From the NCBI RefSeq assembly GCF_002287075.1, contig NZ_NSKE01000010.1, positions 1-64,000 of the forward strand: 64,000 bases of DNA, written 5' to 3'. The first letter of the stretch is position 1. Each line of letters starts with the position of its first letter. Below, piece after piece: positions 1 to 8,240 of the stretch. Under the pieces are notes generated by a model that did no database searches, was not told where the DNA came from, and saw only the letters and a list, made by a program, of their open reading frames with translations. A program made the translations under genes and the position numbers. The stretch comes from Fodinibius salipaludis. Lineage in GTDB: Bacteria; Bacteroidota; Rhodothermia; Balneolales; Balneolaceae.

Positions 1-242
1 AACAGCTCCAGGCGGACACCTACTTTACCCGCCCGTATACCTCCCAGGATAAAGGAACAGTCGAAAACAGGATTGGCGTCATTCGCCGGTTCTTTCCCAA
101 GGGCATGGATCTTCGAACGGTTTCCGAGGAGCGCATCACAACCGTGGAGCAATATCTGAATTTTCGACCGGTACGAAAATTTGATTACCTTAATCCTATT
201 CAACAAACCCTAAAATACCGCAGTGTTGCATTAGTTACTTGA
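1..242 (+). CDS. IS30-family transposase, C-terminal fragment (cut by window edge)
   Basis: The open frame enters from the left edge (first full codon at base 3) and ends at TGA 240-242, leaving 79 residues. It matches the end of the DDE integrase core of IS30-type transposases. A GTVEN motif carries the likely catalytic Glu and is followed by IRRFFPKGMD, close to the family's usual IRxxFPKGxD. The stop region around 220-243 probably overlaps the right terminal repeat of the element, as in IS30-type elements (inference). The rest of the gene lies outside the window, so intactness cannot be judged. Confidence 0.85.
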   Translation, partial: QLQADTYFTRPYTSQDKGTVENRIGVIRRFFPKGMDLRTVSEERITTVEQYLNFRPVRKFDYLNPIQQTLKYRSVALVT

Positions 243-345
243 ACACAGCTATCTTATCACATTCCATCAGGAAATTTCTTAATCTTGATTAAAAGACTAT
301 ACTTTTTAAAAATTCCAAAACACAGGTAATCAAGAATTATTTGCG

Positions 346-648
346 ATGGGACGAATAACAAAGCTGCTGTTCGTATTATTAATTGCAGTTACGATAACAC
401 AGTGTAATAATATAAATTCTACTCCCGATACCGACCTACACTTCGAAGGAGAAGTTACCTATATGGAACTTGAAGGTGGATTTTGGGCGGTACAAACTGA
501 TGAAGAAACCTACGAACCCACCAATCTTCCCTCTGAGTTTCAGAAAGATGGTCTTGAAGTTACGGTCTCTGCGAATATAGAAGAAAATATGGGAAGCATC
601 AGAATGGTAGGTCCTATTATCCGTATTGTTGACATAGCAAAAAGATAA
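346..648 (+). CDS. Small exported (lipo)protein, unknown function
   Basis: This 100-residue protein has an N-terminal hydrophobic stretch (about residues 5-18) ending at Cys20 in the context TITQC. It may be a lipoprotein, although Gln before the Cys is unusual for a lipobox. The mature part is a single small beta-rich domain (EGEVTYMELEGGFWAV, then NLPSEF and a GLEVTVSA strand). This resembles the small all-beta domains sometimes found on secreted inhibitors, but I cannot name the family. It lies 100 bp after the IS30 fragment with no obvious operon partner. Function is unknown. Confidence 0.6.
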   Translation: MGRITKLLFVLLIAVTITQCNNINSTPDTDLHFEGEVTYMELEGGFWAVQTDEETYEPTNLPSEFQKDGLEVTVSANIEENMGSIRMVGPIIRIVDIAKR

Positions 649-1014
649 TCCATTCCCTTTGACCTTAGCTATAAATAGCACCTGAAGTCTTATAGTTGTT
701 AGTCCACAGGTTGTTTTTGCTAACTTCTGCCCCCCTTCCTTTCGATTTATCAATTTTTTCATATTTTTTTTGATTTTTTTGAAACTTCGAATCTAATTTT
801 TCGTTTGACCATTCTGACAAAAAAATAATCGGAATTAGAAATACAGTAGGTAATACCAGCAGTTAACCAAATCAGAGTGTATCAATTTTCATTTTTTAAA
901 GATAATGCCATTGGTATTTCTAACGATTTGAATTATAATGTTTTAAGTTTACCGTTAATCTGTATTATTTAAGAATCAGGACATTCTTTTAATAAAAAAT
1001 TAAAACTCCACAGT
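649..1014. other. AT-rich gene-free gap with an imperfect inverted repeat
   Basis: I see no convincing gene in these 366 bases. They are very AT-rich, with T-runs around 750-780. A bulged inverted repeat lies at 827-844 and 914-928: AATCG plus TTAGAAATAC against GTATTTCTAACGATT, with three extra bases on the left arm. The promoter of the following DUF305 gene should be in the right part, but no motif stands out. Confidence 0.5.
827..928. repeat. Bulged 15-bp inverted repeat in the gap before the DUF305 gene
   Basis: The left arm (827-844) and right arm (914-928) pair over 15 bp with a three-base bulge on the left; about 69 bases separate them. No T-run follows, so it is not a standard terminator. 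It could be the ends of a small non-autonomous element, a structured leader, or chance in AT-rich DNA. Confidence 0.4.
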
Positions 1015-1692
1015 TTGAATTATCTAAGAATACTCTTGGTGTTTCTGCTTGTTGCAGGAACCGTCGCTTGCCAAAACACTAAAAAAACGACAAAAGAATC
1101 TTCAGCTGACAACGTTGATAAATCTGAGCTTGAAGAACTCTATTGGGATCGTAAAGAAAGCTCCCGGACTTCATTCACCAAAGCGGATGTCAAATTTATG
1201 ACGGGAATGATTGCCCATCATGCACAAGCACTTATTATGTCTCGATTAGCTCCTGAAAATGGAGCAAGTCCCGCAATACAGCGGCTGGCGGCACGAATCA
1301 TTAATGCCCAAAAGGATGAAATCGCATCCATGCAGCAGTGGCTTCGTGACCGAGATCAACCCGTGCCTGACATTGAAATTGAAGGTCTTAATTTAATGAT
1401 AGAACTCAACGGTGAACCTTATACGATGTACAAGAAAATGAGGGGAGTTTTATCACAGCAACAGATTGAGGAATTAGCTTCTGCAAAGGAATCAAAATTT
1501 GATAAACTTTTTCTTAAATACATGATTGAGCATCATTCAGGCGCCGTATATATGGTCGAAAACCTGTTCGATACCGATGGTGCTGCACAGGATGATCAGG
1601 CATTCAGGTTGGCATCCGATATACAGGTAGATCAACGCACCGAAATAGACCGCATGCAGCAAATGCTCGATCAGCTAACCGAATCAGGATAA
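1015..1692 (+). CDS. DUF305-domain lipoprotein
   Basis: The 225-residue protein starts at TTG 1015, which places a signal peptide directly before Cys19 (GTVAC), so it is probably a lipoprotein. The mature region is a DUF305 domain, a four-helix ferritin-like fold. It contains FMTGMIAHHAQAL (about residues 62-74) and a second matching half, KYMIEHHSGAVYM (about residues 164-176). The paired His-His motifs and Met residues are typical of the family; some members bind copper or contribute to copper tolerance (family knowledge), but metal binding here is inferred. The next gene begins 29 bp downstream, so the two are probably co-transcribed. Confidence 0.85.
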   Translation: MNYLRILLVFLLVAGTVACQNTKKTTKESSADNVDKSELEELYWDRKESSRTSFTKADVKFMTGMIAHHAQALIMSRLAPENGASPAIQRLAARIINAQKDEIASMQQWLRDRDQPVPDIEIEGLNLMIELNGEPYTMYKKMRGVLSQQQIEELASAKESKFDKLFLKYMIEHHSGAVYMVENLFDTDGAAQDDQAFRLASDIQVDQRTEIDRMQQMLDQLTESG

Positions 1693-1721
1693 CACTTTAC
1701 CTTTAACCTAAAACTATCTTT

Positions 1722-3779
1722 ATGAACTCATATTACAACCGTATACTTTCTGCTACCGGATTAGCCGGAGCAAATAAGCGCTGGCTGGGACTATTATTCG
1801 TAGTAGTTCTATTCGGCACTTATGCCTGTTCCTCTTCATCATCGGTAACAGGTAATCAGCAAGAGCAACCTACCGAATCATCCAACATACAATCACTGGA
1901 TCAGGTAACGCCTCCCAGTCCTGATCCTCGTGTAGGCCTAAAAGCGGGATTATTTGATGCTGAAGAAGCTATATGGAATCTCGAAATGTTGTCACAGACA
2001 CCTCCACCGGAAGATTTTGTGGGGTCAACAAACTCCGACCTGGCATTTAAAGGAAATTATGCTATCCAGGGAAATTATAACGGTTTTATGGTTTGGGATT
2101 TATCCAATCCCGAAGATCCAAGTCTTGTAGTTGATTTCCTATGTCCGGCCTCTCAAAGTGATGTATCCGTTTATGGGGATCTTCTCTTTGTATCCGGAGA
2201 AGGACTTGGTGGTCGCCTCGATTGCGGTACCGAAGGAGTTGATAAGCAAGTAAGTGAAAAGCGACTGCGCGGAATACGAATTTTTGATATCAGCGACATT
2301 GAAAATCCCGAATACGTTTCTAATGTGCAGACCTGCCGCGGCTCACACACACACTCGGTCTTAGATGATCCGCAAGATGATGAAAATGTATATATTTACG
2401 TTTCCGGATCTGCTCCGGTACGTCCCGAGGAAGAGCTATCCGGCTGTTCTTCTGCTCCTCCCTCAGAGGATCTTAACTCTGCTCTGTTCCGAATTGAAGT
2501 AATACAGATCCCTTTGGATAGTCCCGAGAATGCTAAAATTGTTAATTCTCCACGCATTTTTGAGAATCTAACCGAAGCACCTTCCCACGGAATGTCTCCT
2601 GCCGATAAAGAACAGATTGAAAAAGCGGAAGAAGAAGGAGCATTTGTAGCAGAAATTTTTGGCCAGCCACGCATTATTCCTGATCGCTACGTCCAGCAGA
2701 TGCTTGCACAAGTGGTAGAACAACGCGGCGGAGAAGGAGAGCCAACTGCACAAGACAGTGCTATGCTGCGTGAAAATATTGGCAAAATGATTGAAGAACG
2801 CTTTGGTGGTAATGATGACGATGGGGAAGAAGATTTAATGGCTAACCGCGGTCCGAATCAGTGTCACGATATTACACTCTATCCCGAAATTGGATTGGCT
2901 GGCGGAGCCTGTGAAGGATACGGTCTTCTGTTAGATATTAAAGATCCCGCTAATCCCAAACGCGTTGATGCAGTAGCGGATTCTAATTTTGCCTACTGGC
3001 ACTCTGCCACCTTCAACAACGAAGGCGATAAAGTACTTTTTACGGATGAATGGGGCGGCGGCGGTCAACCAAAGTGCCGTGAGAAAGATCCCATGGAATG
3101 GGGCGCAAACGCCATCTTTACTATTGACGAAAACAATGAGATGGATTTTCAAAGTTACTTCAAAATGCCAGCACCACAGACACCAGAAGAAAACTGTGTA
3201 GCGCACAACGGCTCACTGATACCGGTACCCGATCGTGATATTATGGTGCAATCCTGGTATCAAGGTGGTATCTCCATTTTTGACTGGACGGATCCTAATA
3301 ATCCTGTTGAAATTGCATACCACGATCGCGGACCTATTGACTCTACTCGAATGCAGATGGGGGGAAGCTGGTCGGTATACTGGTACAACGGTGTTATTGT
3401 AAACTCTGAAATTGCTCGCGGACTTGATATCTTTGAACTGGAACCCAGCCCATACCTCACAGAAAACGAGATTGCAGCTGCCAATACCGTTACTTTTGAG
3501 CAGCTTAACCCACAGGGGCAACCGAAATACGACTGGCCCACAACCTTTGCTCTTGCCAAAGCTTATGTTGATCAACTGGAACGCGGTAACGGACTATCAG
3601 CAGATCAGTTAGCGAACACCAGAGCTCAAATTTCTGAGGCTGAAAAGGCTTCCGGGTCAAATAAATCAGACATCTTGACCTCGCTGGCAAATAACCTTGA
3701 CGGACACGCAAATAATTCCAGTCAAACTGCAAAGGTAAATAAATTAGTTGATACCCTGCATAAACTGGCTGCCAAATAA
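1722..3779 (+). CDS. Large LVIVD-repeat (beta-propeller) lipoprotein
   Basis: The 685-residue protein has a hydrophobic segment ending at Cys36 (GTYAC), a probable lipoprotein signal. Repeated units of the type GFMVWDLSNPEDPSLV, GIRIFDISDIENPEYV, GLLLDIKDPANPKRV and GISIFDWTDPNNPVEI are LVIVD repeats, expected to form a beta-propeller outside the cytoplasm. Several His/Asp-rich stretches (GSHTHSVLDD, CHDITLYPEIG, WHSATF) and conserved Cys pairs lie between blades and could bind metal or form disulfides (inference). It directly follows the DUF305 lipoprotein gene. No enzymatic role can be assigned from sequence. Confidence 0.85.
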   Translation: MNSYYNRILSATGLAGANKRWLGLLFVVVLFGTYACSSSSSVTGNQQEQPTESSNIQSLDQVTPPSPDPRVGLKAGLFDAEEAIWNLEMLSQTPPPEDFVGSTNSDLAFKGNYAIQGNYNGFMVWDLSNPEDPSLVVDFLCPASQSDVSVYGDLLFVSGEGLGGRLDCGTEGVDKQVSEKRLRGIRIFDISDIENPEYVSNVQTCRGSHTHSVLDDPQDDENVYIYVSGSAPVRPEEELSGCSSAPPSEDLNSALFRIEVIQIPLDSPENAKIVNSPRIFENLTEAPSHGMSPADKEQIEKAEEEGAFVAEIFGQPRIIPDRYVQQMLAQVVEQRGGEGEPTAQDSAMLRENIGKMIEERFGGNDDDGEEDLMANRGPNQCHDITLYPEIGLAGGACEGYGLLLDIKDPANPKRVDAVADSNFAYWHSATFNNEGDKVLFTDEWGGGGQPKCREKDPMEWGANAIFTIDENNEMDFQSYFKMPAPQTPEENCVAHNGSLIPVPDRDIMVQSWYQGGISIFDWTDPNNPVEIAYHDRGPIDSTRMQMGGSWSVYWYNGVIVNSEIARGLDIFELEPSPYLTENEIAAANTVTFEQLNPQGQPKYDWPTTFALAKAYVDQLERGNGLSADQLANTRAQISEAEKASGSNKSDILTSLANNLDGHANNSSQTAKVNKLVDTLHKLAAK

Positions 3780-3821
3780 ACTGCTGAGTATTTTCTGAGC
3801 GATTTTATTTGTAATACTTTT

Positions 3822-3868
3822 GGCTCTTATTGGAATTGCTAAACGCATTCTGATAAGAGCCTTTTTTA
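3822..3868 (+). terminator. Rho-independent terminator after the LVIVD gene
   Basis: GGCTCTTAT (3822-3830) pairs perfectly with ATAAGAGCC (3853-3861) and is followed by a run of T. It ends the DUF305-LVIVD unit. Confidence 0.85.
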
Positions 3869-3901
3869 TTTGAGGATTTTTTATAAAAACTAATTATTGA
3901 C

Positions 3902-3946
3902 CTAAAAAAGTAAAGTCCGGCAACTCGAATTGTCACCGAACTTTAC
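3902..3946 (-). terminator. Rho-independent terminator after the fasciclin gene
   Basis: Arms 3910-3920 and 3936-3946 form an 11-bp stem. It is fully paired only when read as minus-strand RNA, where the one irregular pair becomes G-U. Minus-strand reading then gives a run of six T, so it serves the fasciclin gene converging from the right. Confidence 0.85.
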
Positions 3947-3969
3947 CCCTTATCTTATAACAAGCTTAC

Positions 3970-4545
3970 TTAGTTTGCCACTAAGAATACTTTGTCAACA
4001 ACATGGACTCGACCGTTTGAGGCATCAACCGAACCTAATATTTTAGCGCCATTAACATACACTTCTCCATCCTTTTCTTCCGACTGTACATATTGTCCCG
4101 TAGCCAGATACACACTCGTACCTCTTGCCAATCGATCTTTATCCAGCGAAGCAGGTGATGCGTGAGAAGTTAAAATTTTGGCTAACTTTGATTTGTTCTC
4201 GGGCTTCATCAACTCATCGAGCGTACCTTCAGGTAAAGCCTTGAAAGCTTCATCAGTAGGAGCAAAAACCGTTAATGGTCCCGGATTAACCAACACATTT
4301 TGGATACCGGCTGCTTCTATCGCTTTGGCCAAAATGGTATGATCAGGGGATTCCTTAGCAATCCGTAAAATATGTGCTTTAGACTCATCATCCACTACAC
4401 CGGCCTGCCCTGTGGTAGACGCAGAAGCCGTTTTACTCTGAGCTCCATTATTATTGGTTTTCTCCTCCGTGTTTCCACACGAAATCAATGCCATTGAAAG
4501 TACCGCTGCCAACGCTATCGTGCCTATTTTTTGTATGATATTCAT
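3970..4545 (-). CDS. Fasciclin (FAS1) domain lipoprotein
   Basis: The 191-residue protein has a signal peptide ending at the lipobox LISC (Cys23), then a Ser/Thr/Asn-rich linker. A single FAS1 domain follows from about residue 50 to the end. Family hallmarks are visible: TILAKAIEAAG, the H1-like FAPTDEAFKALPEGTLDELM block, and the closing NGRVHVVDKVFLV. FAS1 domains are extracellular adhesion or carbohydrate-binding modules; the partner here is unknown. The gene stands alone between a terminator and the divergent MutS-type gene. Confidence 0.9.
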   Translation of the reverse strand: MNIIQKIGTIALAAVLSMALISCGNTEEKTNNNGAQSKTASASTTGQAGVVDDESKAHILRIAKESPDHTILAKAIEAAGIQNVLVNPGPLTVFAPTDEAFKALPEGTLDELMKPENKSKLAKILTSHASPASLDKDRLARGTSVYLATGQYVQSEEKDGEVYVNGAKILGSVDASNGRVHVVDKVFLVAN

Positions 4546-4733
4546 AACTATTTGGGGGTTTATTATTTTGATAAATCACCTAACAAGAATAAAAGATCTC
4601 TTTATCCTTTACTTGAATTTATGAAAAAATTATACCTTGCCCAATAATATATTATAGCCCTAATTTCTATCTGCATCTTTTCGTTGCTTTCTCTATCCTA
4701 TGACATAGTATTTTTATTCCAATAAAACTTCAT

Positions 4734-6566
4734 ATGCAGAACTATTCCCGACAGTCATTGGCAAACGCGTTCAAGAATCAAGTCCGCCGTCTATCAGATA
4801 ATACTGAATCACTTAACAAGCTAAGCAGTCGCCTTTCAATGGGTCGCCTTTTTGGCTTTATAGGCGGACTTATACTGGTTTATGCCGCCGGAAGTTGGGG
4901 ACCGGAATGGTTGTTCTGGATCACCTTGGTCTTTTTTCTCTTTGGATTTCGCCAGTTGGTAAAAGTCCACAATAAAGTGGAGCAGTCGAAAGAAAAGTTT
5001 CAAATATGGAAATCGATTCGAGAAACACATTTAGCTCGGCAACAATTAGACTGGCAAAATATTCCCGCCCGAAAGCCATCTCCAAATTACGAGGGTCACC
5101 CCTTTGCCAACGATCTCGACATTATCGGCACCCATTCACTGCTGCAACTTATCGATACGTCGACATACCAAGGAAGTACCGATGAGCTATCCGACTATCT
5201 GTTAATCCAGAATCCCACTCCCAAAGACGTACAAAAGCGCCAGGAAATTGTTAAGGAACTTACCTCGAAACCACAATTTCGCGATCAGTTACACCTTTTG
5301 GCAAAACTCAACAGCAAACAGGAACTCGAAACTGACTGGAACCTCGATCAACTGCTCGACTATCTGCGAAACTCAAAAGTGGTTAACTATACGCTTCCAC
5401 TAACTATCCTGGGAGGGCTTTCGGTTCTCAATATTGTACTGCTGGTACTCTATCTGATGGGAACCATTGCTCCCTACGTCATTATCAGTTTTGTAGCCTA
5501 TTTGGTGATTTACAATTTCAACAGCGAAAAGATATCCGGTCTATACAACGAGGCGCACCAAATTGAGAAACAACTAAGTCGTTTTAACCCCGTTTTACAC
5601 TTTCTGGAAAATTACGACTATCAATCAAACGAACAGCTAAAAACATTCTGCAAACCATATTGGAGCAGCGATTATTCACCATCCAAGTATGTAAAGGGGA
5701 TTATTCGCATTGCCGGAGCGGCCTCTTCTCAACAAAGTGAGATTGTCTGGGTACTGCTCAACTTTTTAGTGCCGTGGGATCTCTACTTTTCACAAAAACT
5801 GAGCACGTATAAAAAAGAACTGGCCCCAAAACTGGATGAATGGCTCACACATTTTTATCAGCTTGAGGCTTTTTGCTCCATGGCCAATTTCGCGTGGTTA
5901 AATCCGCAGTATCATTTTTCTTTGCCTGATAAACAGTCTTCAACTCCTTTTTCTGCTACTAATCTCGGGCATCCGCTCATCCATCACAAAGAAAAAGTAA
6001 CTAATGATATTACGATCGATTCCAAAGGTGATATTCTGTTGATTACCGGCTCTAACATGGCCGGAAAAAGTACTTTTTTACGTACTATGGGCATTAATCT
6101 GTCTATGTGTTTTGCAGGAGCCCCCGTTAATGCTTCAACATTTTCCACAATTCCCTTTCGGATTTACAGTAGTATCAACGTAACCGACTCGCTTGACAAC
6201 GGACTCTCTCACTTTTATGCAGAGGTGAAACGGCTGCGAGAATTAATGGATATGCTCAATGACAACCAAGATACCCCAGTATTTTTTATGGTAGATGAAA
6301 TCTATCGCGGCACCAACAACCGGGAGCGACTGCAGGGTAGCGAAGCTTTTCTGAAAAATGTAGCCGGCAAAAACGGTGTAGGACTTGTTTCCACCCATGA
6401 TCTGGAGCTCGCACAACTCGAAGAATCCATCCCCGAGCTCAGCAACTGGCATTTTGCCGAAACCATTGAAGGCAACAAAATGAGTTTCGAATATAAGCTG
6501 AAACCCGGCCCCTGCCCTTCTACCAATGCGCTCAAAATTATGGAAATGGAAGGTCTTCCTACGTAG
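4734..6566 (+). CDS. Membrane-anchored MutS-type ATPase
   Basis: The 610-residue protein ends in a MutS family ATPase domain (about residues 420-600). It has Walker A GSNMAGKST (about 439-447), Walker B FFMVDEIYRGTN and the STHDLELAQL signature. Unlike MutS, it has no mismatch-binding or connector domain. The N-terminal half carries two hydrophobic regions, about residues 39-77 and 222-260, each long enough for two membrane spans. A central helical region resembles a MutS lever/core. Such transmembrane MutS-related proteins recur in Bacteroidota (recollection), with no established role. The start at 4734 is ATG, and the SGNH hydrolase gene follows after 27 bp. Confidence 0.85.
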   Translation: MQNYSRQSLANAFKNQVRRLSDNTESLNKLSSRLSMGRLFGFIGGLILVYAAGSWGPEWLFWITLVFFLFGFRQLVKVHNKVEQSKEKFQIWKSIRETHLARQQLDWQNIPARKPSPNYEGHPFANDLDIIGTHSLLQLIDTSTYQGSTDELSDYLLIQNPTPKDVQKRQEIVKELTSKPQFRDQLHLLAKLNSKQELETDWNLDQLLDYLRNSKVVNYTLPLTILGGLSVLNIVLLVLYLMGTIAPYVIISFVAYLVIYNFNSEKISGLYNEAHQIEKQLSRFNPVLHFLENYDYQSNEQLKTFCKPYWSSDYSPSKYVKGIIRIAGAASSQQSEIVWVLLNFLVPWDLYFSQKLSTYKKELAPKLDEWLTHFYQLEAFCSMANFAWLNPQYHFSLPDKQSSTPFSATNLGHPLIHHKEKVTNDITIDSKGDILLITGSNMAGKSTFLRTMGINLSMCFAGAPVNASTFSTIPFRIYSSINVTDSLDNGLSHFYAEVKRLRELMDMLNDNQDTPVFFMVDEIYRGTNNRERLQGSEAFLKNVAGKNGVGLVSTHDLELAQLEESIPELSNWHFAETIEGNKMSFEYKLKPGPCPSTNALKIMEMEGLPT

Positions 6567-6593
6567 GAGCTAAGAATTAATAAGTCAAAGGCT

Positions 6594-7277
6594 ATGAATA
6601 ATTATATCCGGTCGGTTATATTTGGGCTACTCTTCTCGGCATTATTATTCTTGGGATCCTGTGAAGACGAATCCTCCTCTATTTCATTGTTAGCTCTGGG
6701 TGACTCTTATACTATCGGTGAAAGTGTGGATAAGGATCAGCGCTGGCCTGTACTTCTTGCTGACTCACTGCGCAGTCGGAATTTAAGAGTTGAACAACCC
6801 AAAATAATTGCTCAAACAGGCTGGACCACTTCCGACTTACAAGAAGCTATTGAAAAAGAAAAGCCTCACTCCAGTTACGATCTCGTTTCACTACAAATTG
6901 GTGTTAATAATCAATACCAGGGATTGGATTTCAAACTGTTTGAAAAAGAGTTTAAAGAGCTTTTAAAACAGGCTGTGTCTTTTGCCGATGGCAAATCCCA
7001 AAACGTATTTGTCGTTTCTATTCCCAACTATGGCGTTACCCCTTTTGGGCAGAAAAAGAATCCCGATAAAATTACTCGAGAGCTAAGTCGATATAATGAA
7101 ACGGCCCGGAAAATTGCTCAAAAACATGATATTACTTTCATCAACATCACTCCTATTTCTGAGGATGCTCTTAATAATCCCGAACTAACGGCAAATGACG
7201 AACTTCATCCATCCGGAGAAATGTACCAGCAGTGGGTTTCAAAAATGCTTCCCTCAATATTACCTAAACTACAGTAA
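6594..7277 (+). CDS. SGNH/GDSL-family hydrolase, lipoprotein
   Basis: The 227-residue protein has a lipoprotein signal ending at Cys23 (FLGSC). SGNH block I follows as LALGDSYTIGES with nucleophile Ser38. Block II is around ARTGWTT-like IAQTGWTTSDL, block III is LQIGVNNQYQG, and block V is NDELHPSGEMY with the Asp-His pair. These give the full Ser-Gly-Asn-His set of an esterase or lipase-like hydrolase, probably periplasmic. The substrate cannot be read from sequence. It sits 5 bp before the dehydratase gene, suggesting one transcript. Confidence 0.88.
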   Translation: MNNYIRSVIFGLLFSALLFLGSCEDESSSISLLALGDSYTIGESVDKDQRWPVLLADSLRSRNLRVEQPKIIAQTGWTTSDLQEAIEKEKPHSSYDLVSLQIGVNNQYQGLDFKLFEKEFKELLKQAVSFADGKSQNVFVVSIPNYGVTPFGQKKNPDKITRELSRYNETARKIAQKHDITFINITPISEDALNNPELTANDELHPSGEMYQQWVSKMLPSILPKLQ

Positions 7278-7282
7278 TCGAT

Positions 7283-8236
7283 ATGGAGCTACTAAACGAA
7301 ATTGAACAAGCTCATAAGCGTATTCGGGATGATGTTTTTCAAACACCCCTGCTCTACTCCAACTGGTTGAGTGATTATTGTAGTGGGGATGTTTATCTAA
7401 AACTTGAAAGCGAACAGATTACCGGATCATTTAAAGCGCGTGGGAGTTTAAACAAACTCAAATGGATAAAGGAACAAAATATTAAAGGCTTGCCGGTTAC
7501 CGCCTCAACGGGAAATCACGGACTCGGGTTTGCCCGCGCCTGTGATCTTCTGGGAATCAAAGGAAAGGTTTTTCTTCCGCATAATGCCGTTTCATTCAAG
7601 GTAGAATCTATCAGAGCTTTTGATGTGGAAATCGAATTTCACGGGGATGATCCCTATACAACTGAAACATATGCTCGCAAAACAGCCGAGCAAAACGAGT
7701 GGATCTACGTATCACCCTACAACGATCACCAGATTGTAGCGGGACAGGGAACCATCGGGATAGAAATATTAAATAACATTTCCAATCCTGATAACATTTT
7801 TGCCACAGTGGGTGGCGGAGGGCTTATTTCGGGAATTGGAAGCTACGTGAAAGCTCAATCTCCGGCTACGAAAATTATTGGATGCCAACCGGAAAATTCA
7901 CCGGAGATGAGCGTGAGCGTACAGGCCGGAGAGTATCGCGAAGTGGAATCCAAGCCCACCCTTTCGGATGGTTCGGCCGGTGGGTTTGAGCGCAATTCCA
8001 TTACTTTTGAACTGTGCCGAAAGCTTGTGGATGATTTTATTTTGATTTCCGAAGACGAAATTGCCGACAGTATTCGTTCTATGATAAAGCACCACAGCAA
8101 ATTAGTGGAAGGATCAGCGGGAGTGGCCATTGCCAGCTTGCTAAAATATCCGGAGAGATTTGCTAACCAAACGACTGTCATCGTCGTCTGTGGTGCAAAT
8201 ATTTCGGCAGATAAATTACAATCAATCATTTGCTAA
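7283..8236 (+). CDS. PLP-dependent threonine/serine dehydratase or serine racemase-like enzyme
   Basis: This 317-residue protein belongs to the fold-type II PLP enzymes. Lys51 in TGSFKARG is the Schiff-base lysine, STGNHGLGFA binds the cofactor phosphate side, and VGGGGLISGIG is the glycine loop. The length matches single-domain catabolic threonine dehydratase or serine racemase, because the ACT-like regulatory domain of biosynthetic IlvA is missing. It probably converts threonine or serine to the 2-oxo acid plus ammonia; racemase activity cannot be excluded. The diadenylate cyclase gene begins 4 bp after its stop. Confidence 0.88.
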   Translation: MELLNEIEQAHKRIRDDVFQTPLLYSNWLSDYCSGDVYLKLESEQITGSFKARGSLNKLKWIKEQNIKGLPVTASTGNHGLGFARACDLLGIKGKVFLPHNAVSFKVESIRAFDVEIEFHGDDPYTTETYARKTAEQNEWIYVSPYNDHQIVAGQGTIGIEILNNISNPDNIFATVGGGGLISGIGSYVKAQSPATKIIGCQPENSPEMSVSVQAGEYREVESKPTLSDGSAGGFERNSITFELCRKLVDDFILISEDEIADSIRSMIKHHSKLVEGSAGVAIASLLKYPERFANQTTVIVVCGANISADKLQSIIC

Positions 8237-8240
8237 TAAT

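Noticed and set aside
436-762. Minus-strand open frame of 108 codons over the small lipoprotein
   Set aside because: It is antisense to a more plausible gene, shows no domain, and its composition looks like a shadow.
8160-8240. TTG start for the diadenylate cyclase 27 codons upstream
   Set aside because: It would overlap the dehydratase gene by 77 bases and adds no domain; ATG 8241 gives a clean N-terminus.
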